A stretch of DNA of 39,613 bases from NCBI GenBank assembly GCA_937872775.1, contig CALMUA010000091.1, positions 1 through 39,613 on the forward strand, in the 5' to 3' direction. A program made the translations under genes and the position numbers. The notes under the pieces are model-generated. The model was not told where the DNA came from, did no database searches, and saw nothing but the letters and a program-made list of their open reading frames with translations. Below, piece after piece: positions 34,583 to 39,613 of this stretch (position 1 is the stretch's first letter; each line of letters starts with the position of its first letter). The DNA comes from an uncultured Ruminococcus sp. GTDB taxonomy: Bacteria > Bacillota > Clostridia > Oscillospirales > Ruminococcaceae.

Positions 34583-35635
34583 ATGAAGAAAATAATAGAT
34601 AAATTATTCTGTACCCGTGATGCAGATGACGTTGAGCTTAAAGAACTTATAGAATCATCCGGATATGATAATTATCTGTATGAACAGGCAGAAAGTATAA
34701 GAAAAAAATATTATGGAACAGACGTATATATACGTGGACTGATAGAAATATCAAACTATTGTAAAAACAACTGCTATTATTGCGGAATACGCGCTTCTAA
34801 TATCAATGCTGACAGGTATCGCCTTTCAAAGGATGATATTCTGTCATGCTGCAAAAGCGGGTATCAGCTTGGATTCAGGACATTTGTCATGCAGGGTGGA
34901 GAAGATAATTACTTTACAGATGAAATTATATGTGATATAGTTTCAAGCATAAAAAGCATGTATCCTGATTGTGCTGTAACACTTTCACTCGGTGAAAAAT
35001 CATATGAATCATATCTTGCCTATTATAATGCAGGTGCTGACAGATATCTTCTTCGTCATGAAACAGCAAATGATGATCATTACAGAAAGCTTCATCCTGA
35101 AAATTTACATCCTGAAAACAGAAAAAAATGTCTTTTTGATCTTAACCGCATAGGCTATCAGACCGGTTCTGGATTTATGGTTGGTTCCCCGTTTCAGACA
35201 ACAGAAAATCTTATTGAGGATATCAGATTTCTTCAGGAACTTCAACCGGCAATGATAGGAATAGGACCATTTATCTCTCATAAAGATACTCCGTTTAAAC
35301 AATATACGAACGGAAGCCTTGAGCTTTGTCTGAAAATGCTTTCTATTTTAAGGCTCATTTTTCCTACTGTTCTTCTCCCTGCAACCACAGCACTTGGTAC
35401 AATTTCAGACAATGGAAGAGAACTTGGGATAAAAGCCGGCGCAAACGTAGTTATGCCTAATCTTTCACCTGTTAAGTACAGAAAGCTTTATGAAATTTAT
35501 GATAACAAAATATGCACAGGAGAAGAAGCGGCAGAATGCAAGTTTTGCCTGCAGAAAAGAATGTCATCTATCGGGTATAACATAGTTGTAAGCCGTGGTG
35601 ATTTTATAAAAACGACAACGACAAATTTTAATTAA
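34583..35635 (+). CDS. hydE: radical SAM protein HydE
   Basis: A 350-residue radical SAM enzyme very like HydE, which takes part in building the dithiomethylamine ligand of the [FeFe]-hydrogenase H-cluster. The 4Fe-4S motif is CKNNCYYC near residue 60. Further family segments are MQGGEDNY, LSLGEKSYE, LLRHETAN, GIGPFISHKDTP, PATTALGT and GANVVMPN. The C-terminal CKFCLQKR gives a possible second cluster site. It starts three bases after the ligase stop with only a weak GAGA site, indicating translational coupling. HydF, HydG and a hydrogenase are not in the window, so it is separated from its usual partners. Confidence 0.92.
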   Translation: MKKIIDKLFCTRDADDVELKELIESSGYDNYLYEQAESIRKKYYGTDVYIRGLIEISNYCKNNCYYCGIRASNINADRYRLSKDDILSCCKSGYQLGFRTFVMQGGEDNYFTDEIICDIVSSIKSMYPDCAVTLSLGEKSYESYLAYYNAGADRYLLRHETANDDHYRKLHPENLHPENRKKCLFDLNRIGYQTGSGFMVGSPFQTTENLIEDIRFLQELQPAMIGIGPFISHKDTPFKQYTNGSLELCLKMLSILRLIFPTVLLPATTALGTISDNGRELGIKAGANVVMPNLSPVKYRKLYEIYDNKICTGEEAAECKFCLQKRMSSIGYNIVVSRGDFIKTTTTNFN

Positions 35636-35648
35636 CTGGAGTGATCAG

Positions 35649-36023
35649 ATGTCAGAAACAAATAAATATGATGCTATTTTCAGCAACATTCTTAACATGG
35701 ATAAAACGATATCAGAAACATGTTCAGAAAATGAACTTGATTTTATTAACAAGGCGTACGCAAATACAGATTTTCATCCGGATTCACTTGAAATACTTTA
35801 TAATTCGTGCGAAATAGTAGATTTTGATTCGCTGCGTACAGGTGATATTGCCTGTTACACCAAAGATGATAAAAATATTTTTGGAATTATAACCGGAGTA
35901 ATTGACAGAAACTTCTCATATTTTTCTCCGTCAGGAAAAAACGTAAGAACTGAATCTATGGCAATTTCAATTGAAGGCTGCAGTTTTTACAGGGGCTTCA
36001 GTATGCGGAAATTTTTCATATAA
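35649..36023 (+). CDS. small hypothetical protein between hydE and murL
   Basis: A 124-residue soluble protein that I do not recognise. The N-terminal half is acidic and helical; the C-terminal half is strand-rich and contains DSLRTGDIACY and a GIITGVIDRNF turn, vaguely like the beta part of NlpC/P60 proteins, but without a recognisable catalytic Cys-His pair. GGAG lies seven bases before the ATG. Its place inside the five-gene operon (14 bases after hydE, 18 before murL) suggests a cell-wall-related helper, which is inference from location only. Confidence 0.65.
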   Translation: MSETNKYDAIFSNILNMDKTISETCSENELDFINKAYANTDFHPDSLEILYNSCEIVDFDSLRTGDIACYTKDDKNIFGIITGVIDRNFSYFSPSGKNVRTESMAISIEGCSFYRGFSMRKFFI

Positions 36024-36041
36024 AAACGGGAGGAAAATACA

Positions 36042-37415
36042 ATGTCAGACTTTATAAAATTTCGTTCTCAGTATCCTGAATTTGTATACAGAAGCTACGA
36101 TCTTACTGAGACTGATGACAGCATAAATATATCCTATCATTTTCAAATAACAGGATTATCAGAATTTTCACCTCAATGGAAAATAAAAAAATATACATCC
36201 AGATCATTTTCAGATGACAAAACATTAAATAATCTTGTTTTTTCACTTGGTCTGGTTGAACTGATAAGCTATTGGAAAATAACGTGTTCGCCTTTAGTAA
36301 AAATAGATTGTGGATCACTTGACGACAAACAGGTCAAATGGTGGAAAACACAATATTTTAATGGGCTTGGCGAATTTTTCTACAGAAATGGTATTGACAC
36401 AGATATTGATTCATTTATGAACATTATTTCAGTAGCATCAGATTGTACGGAAACAATTGTATCGGAAAATCCGGGCACTACTTTAAGTGGATGTCTTATA
36501 CCTGTAGGCGGAGGAAAAGATTCTATTGTCACTCTTGATCTTCTGAGTGAAATGTCAGAGGATAATCTTTGCTATCTTATCAACCGTCGCAATTCAATAT
36601 ATCAATCTGCATATAATGCGGGATATAATGATACTGATATTGTCCTTGCAAACAGAACTCTTGACAAAAATATGCTCCGTCTTAACTCCGAAGGCTTTTT
36701 AAACGGACATACTCCTTTTTCCGCAATTGTTGCTTTTTCAGCTGTAATAGCAGCATATATCAACGGAAAAAAATATGTAGTTCTTTCAAATGAAGCGAGT
36801 GCAAATGAAAGTACTGTTAAAGATTCATATGTAAATCACCAGTACTCAAAAAGCTTTGAATTTGAAAATGATTTTGTTAATTATGAAAAGCAGTATATTA
36901 ATTCAGGAGTATTTTATTTTAGTATATTAAGACCGTTAAGCGAATTTCAGATTGCAAAATATTTCTCTGGGCTGACTTCTTATCATAAAATTTTTCGCAG
37001 CTGTAATGTCGGAAGCAAATCAGATTCGTGGTGCGGAAACTGTTCAAAATGTCTTTTCGTATGTCTTATACTCTCCCCTTTTATTGAATATGAAACTTTA
37101 TGCGATATCCTTGGAAACAATATTGCTGACAGGGAAGATATGCTTGAAACATTCAGAAAGCTTATAGGATTAACAGATGAAAAACCTTTTGAATGTGTAG
37201 GAAGTCGTGAAGAAATTAATTTTTCTGTAACACAGGCAATAAAAAATCGTGAAGCTGAAAATAAAAAACTGCCGTATCTGTTTGAATATTATAAATCAAC
37301 CGATCTGTTCAATCAGTATTGCAATAAAGAAAATCCGCTTCATACATTTTATAACAGCATAAATAATTTACCTGAACAGTTTGAGCAAATACTAAAAAAT
37401 AAATGCTTTAAATAA
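36042..37415 (+). CDS. murL: UDP-MurNAc-L-Ala-L-Glu epimerase (MurL type)
   Basis: A 457-residue protein that I assign to MurL, the ATP-dependent enzyme first described in Xanthomonas oryzae that inverts the terminal L-Glu of UDP-MurNAc-L-Ala-L-Glu to D-Glu. The ATP-pyrophosphatase loop is GGGKDS at residues 156-161. A cysteine cluster CGNCSKC lies near residue 335. The length matches the family, and the next gene encodes the expected MurD2-like partner, which is the strongest support. GGGAGG lies nine bases before the ATG. The alternative reading, another PP-loop enzyme such as a sulfur or tRNA-modification protein, is less likely given the neighbour. Confidence 0.82.
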   Translation: MSDFIKFRSQYPEFVYRSYDLTETDDSINISYHFQITGLSEFSPQWKIKKYTSRSFSDDKTLNNLVFSLGLVELISYWKITCSPLVKIDCGSLDDKQVKWWKTQYFNGLGEFFYRNGIDTDIDSFMNIISVASDCTETIVSENPGTTLSGCLIPVGGGKDSIVTLDLLSEMSEDNLCYLINRRNSIYQSAYNAGYNDTDIVLANRTLDKNMLRLNSEGFLNGHTPFSAIVAFSAVIAAYINGKKYVVLSNEASANESTVKDSYVNHQYSKSFEFENDFVNYEKQYINSGVFYFSILRPLSEFQIAKYFSGLTSYHKIFRSCNVGSKSDSWCGNCSKCLFVCLILSPFIEYETLCDILGNNIADREDMLETFRKLIGLTDEKPFECVGSREEINFSVTQAIKNREAENKKLPYLFEYYKSTDLFNQYCNKENPLHTFYNSINNLPEQFEQILKNKCFK

Positions 37416-37426
37416 AGGGAAACAAT

Positions 37427-38758
37427 ATGATTGAACTATTAAAAAAATATATCAGTAATAAAAACATTCTTATTCTCGGCTTTGGCCGTGAAGGAAAATC
37501 AACATATAAAAGGATCTGCGAAGCTGGCGGATATAAATCTGTTACAATAGCAGATAAAAATTCTGTTCCTGATCTGCCTGAAAACGTAAGATTAATAACA
37601 GGTGATGCATATCAGGATAGTCTTGATGATTATGATATTGTATTTAAAAGTCCGGGAGTTGTACTCTCAAAATCTTTTGATTTGTACAAATGTAAAATTA
37701 CATCCCAGACTGAAATATTTATCGAATATTATTCAAATCAGATTATCGGTATTACAGGAACAAAAGGCAAAAGTACAACTACTACTTTGATTCATCATAT
37801 TCTGTCTGAATGCAGTAAAAATTGTGTGCTTACCGGAAACATCGGAATACCTTCATTCGACGTTATTGATAATATTGATCCGGAAACGAAAATAGTATTT
37901 GAACTTTCGTGCCACCAGCTTGAAAATCTGAGTGTATCCCCTGGCTTTGCAATATTCTTAAATCTTTTTGAAGAGCATCTTGACCACTACGGAACATTTG
38001 AAAAATATGCTGATGCAAAGAAGAACATTTATAAGCACCAGAGTAATAATGACATTCTGATATGCAGCAAGGATATAATGCCTTCCCATGATGAATGTTT
38101 CTCAAAAATAATATCAATTTCAGCTACCGATTCTGATGCTGACATATTTATTTCTGAAAACAAAATCCTGTTTGACGGACAGACTGCTGAAATCCCGGTT
38201 GATAATATAAATCTTGTAGGAAAACATAACTATTTTAATATTGCAGCAGCATATGCTGTATGCAGACTCACAGGTATTGATTCAGCCGATATTCTTAACA
38301 GTGTGTGTACGTATAAGCCACTTCCCCATCGTCTTGAATATATAGGTGAGTTCAATGGTGTAAGGTACTATGATGACTCTATCTCTACAATATGTGCGGC
38401 AACTATACAGGCAATATCAAGTCTCAAAAACGTTGATACTGTTATTATAGGAGGCATGGACAGAGGAATTGATTACACACTTCTGATTGATTTTCTTTCA
38501 GAATGCAGCGTTTCAAATATTATCTTAATGTCAGACTCAGGAAAAAGAATATATGATGAAATTCATGAAAAATTCTCATCAGAAGAATTTTTAAACAAGC
38601 TTCATTTTTCACCAAAGCTTGATGGTGCGGTAAAATATGCAAAAGATTTGACGCCAAAAGGAAAAACATGCGTAATGTCTCCTGCTGCAGCAAGCTATAA
38701 TGATTTTAAAAACTTTGAGGTACGTGGAGATGCCTTTAAACAACTTGTATTTGAATAA
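37427..38758 (+). CDS. murD2: UDP-MurNAc-L-alanine:L-glutamate ligase (MurD2 type)
   Basis: A 443-residue Mur ligase of the MurD clade, cytosolic. Domain 1 opens with ILILGFGREGKST, the ATP loop is GITGTKGKST at 108-117, and the central domain has ELSCHQLEN and the EEHLDHYG segment. The substrate loop near residue 320 reads DDSISTI where ordinary MurD has the DSKATN-type motif with lysine and asparagine that bind D-Glu. That change and the adjacent MurL gene support the MurD2 role of adding L-Glu. It ends with SPAAASYNDF. It follows murL by 11 bases and ends the T-box operon. Whether a normal murD also exists elsewhere in the genome cannot be seen here. Confidence 0.82.
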   Translation: MIELLKKYISNKNILILGFGREGKSTYKRICEAGGYKSVTIADKNSVPDLPENVRLITGDAYQDSLDDYDIVFKSPGVVLSKSFDLYKCKITSQTEIFIEYYSNQIIGITGTKGKSTTTTLIHHILSECSKNCVLTGNIGIPSFDVIDNIDPETKIVFELSCHQLENLSVSPGFAIFLNLFEEHLDHYGTFEKYADAKKNIYKHQSNNDILICSKDIMPSHDECFSKIISISATDSDADIFISENKILFDGQTAEIPVDNINLVGKHNYFNIAAAYAVCRLTGIDSADILNSVCTYKPLPHRLEYIGEFNGVRYYDDSISTICAATIQAISSLKNVDTVIIGGMDRGIDYTLLIDFLSECSVSNIILMSDSGKRIYDEIHEKFSSEEFLNKLHFSPKLDGAVKYAKDLTPKGKTCVMSPAAASYNDFKNFEVRGDAFKQLVFE

Positions 38759-38764
38759 AAACAT

Positions 38765-38798
38765 AAAGGACATGGGATTTTAAGTATCCATGTCCTTT
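38765..38798. terminator. bidirectional terminator between murD2 and alkD
   Basis: AAAGGACATGG pairs with CCATGTCCTTT (11 bp) around a 12-base loop, followed by ACTTTTATTTT on the plus strand. It lies between the convergent stops at 38758 and 38803 and can serve both genes. Confidence 0.82.
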
Positions 38799-38802
38799 AC
38801 TT

Positions 38803-39495
38803 TTATTTTATTTTTAATGTTCTTAGATATTCTTTATGTTCTTTATCTACTCTGTAGCTCTCAATAGCTTTTTGTATAGCCTTATTATGTGTCCATTTAT
38901 CAAGGCTGTGGTTCTCAATATAAGGAAGCGTAGCTTCATACTGTTTTGCAAGTGCCGTTGCAAAATACCATGCAGTCATCATATTAACATAATACTCCTG
39001 GGATCTTACTGCTGCAGCAAGGTCAAGGTATTCTTCTCTAAAACGTTCATCGAGATAAAAACTCATAAGCATTTCTATTCCAAAACGTATTGTATATGTA
39101 TGATCATCATTTATCCAGACTTTAATTTTTTCAAGAAGTTCTGGTAAATGTTTTTTAAATATTTTTGGGGATACTAAATCACATGTAGCCCAGTTGTCAA
39201 CATAAGGAAGAAACTCATCAATATATTCTATTGTGCTGTCAAAATCATTAACAGTTTCAATAAGAAATCCGTGCAGGTTATTTTCTTCAAAATATTTATG
39301 AGGATAAATGTCCATAAAATTATTTGCATCACTCATTTTACAGATTTCTTTTGCAAGTTTACGAAGCTCAGGTGTACGTACGCCAATAACTGAATCAGGA
39401 TTTACTGTTGGTATCAGCTTACATTGAAAATCCTTAAATTTTGTATCCTGTAGTTCAAACAGTCTTTTCTGAATATACTTTTCAATTTCAATCAT
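38803..39495 (-). CDS. AlkD-like DNA alkylation repair protein
   Basis: A 230-residue all-helical HEAT-repeat protein of the AlkC/AlkD DNA glycosylase family, which removes bulky or charged alkylated bases. Family features: VRTPELRKLAKE near residue 40, the VDNWATCDLVSP segment with the Trp and Asp that line the lesion site, and RFGIEMLM with the conserved arginine. Length is typical. GAAGGA precedes the ATG at 39495 by about eight bases. It is a single gene converging on murD2. Substrate range cannot be told from sequence. Confidence 0.88.
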   Translation of the reverse strand: MIEIEKYIQKRLFELQDTKFKDFQCKLIPTVNPDSVIGVRTPELRKLAKEICKMSDANNFMDIYPHKYFEENNLHGFLIETVNDFDSTIEYIDEFLPYVDNWATCDLVSPKIFKKHLPELLEKIKVWINDDHTYTIRFGIEMLMSFYLDERFREEYLDLAAAVRSQEYYVNMMTAWYFATALAKQYEATLPYIENHSLDKWTHNKAIQKAIESYRVDKEHKEYLRTLKIK

Positions 39496-39582
39496 ATTAC
39501 CATTCCTTCATAATTAACTTATTTAAATCAGCATCAATATTACAAAATATCTTAATTTCTTATTAATCCTGAATTATTCATC

Positions 39583-39610
39583 GTGGCATAAGAAAGCACT
39601 TCTAAGCCAC
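39583..39610. other. imperfect hairpin at the right edge
   Basis: GTGGC (39583-39587) pairs with GCCAC (39606-39610), with further partly mismatched pairs inside. It may be the terminator of a gene beyond the window, but the flanking sequence needed to judge this is missing. Confidence 0.25.
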
Positions 39611-39613
39611 ACA

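Noticed and set aside
36042..37415. tRNA-modification or QueC/ThiI-type PP-loop enzyme
   Set aside because: The PP-loop alone would allow it, but length, the late cysteine cluster and the adjacent MurD2-like ligase favour MurL.
1..39613. CRISPR array, tRNA genes, insertion sequences, phage attachment sites
   Set aside because: No regularly spaced repeats, cloverleaf sequences, transposase or integrase genes were seen on either strand.

Overview
The window comes from an AT-rich, low-GC Gram-positive anaerobe of the Clostridia, most likely a Ruminococcus-like member of the Oscillospiraceae. The basis is the strong AGGAGG-type ribosome sites, consensus TTGACA/TATAAT promoters, a T-box leader, a pyrophosphate-type phosphofructokinase, a HydE maturase, and MgtE and TelA homologues. 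The genus is inferred from gene content only. No tRNA, rRNA, CRISPR array or recognisable insertion sequence is visible.

Left part, 1-18 kb. A four-gene minus-strand operon (6274 to 110) encodes two tandem dynamin-like GTPases followed by two unrecognised proteins. Next are an unrecognised 305-residue protein and mgtE. mgtE has a 250-nt structured leader ending in an attenuator-like hairpin. Divergent from it lies a thiamine salvage operon, thiM-thiE-thiD. A three-gene minus-strand operon then encodes an XpaC-like membrane protein, a membrane-anchored binding-protein/VWA fusion and a TelA protein. A short UvrA-like ABC protein of the drug-resistance type follows.

Centre, 18.3-30.4 kb. Fourteen minus-strand genes form one tightly packed operon behind a good promoter at 30325-30353. 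In transcription order they are: acyltransferase, ACP, crotonase, hot-dog thioesterase, degenerate crotonase, crotonase, 3-hydroxyacyl-CoA dehydrogenase, FabF-type ketosynthase, MIF-type tautomerase, alpha/beta hydrolase with a cysteine nucleophile, acyl-AMP ligase, second ACP, type II thioesterase, second acyl-AMP ligase. This looks like a discrete-enzyme polyketide or modified fatty acid pathway that uses beta-oxidation-type enzymes in place of FabG and FabZ. I do not recognise its product, and it is the best candidate for an undescribed system.

Right part, 30.5-39.6 kb. A PPi-dependent phosphofructokinase gene lies on the minus strand and is preceded by an operator-like palindrome. Divergent from it is a plus-strand operon under a T-box whose specifier reads AUC (isoleucine). 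It encodes an XRE-cupin-acyl ligase fusion, HydE, a small unknown protein, a MurL-type epimerase and a MurD2-type ligase. MurD2 and MurL together would install D-glutamate in peptidoglycan by adding L-Glu and then epimerising it. An AlkD-like DNA repair gene on the minus strand closes the window.
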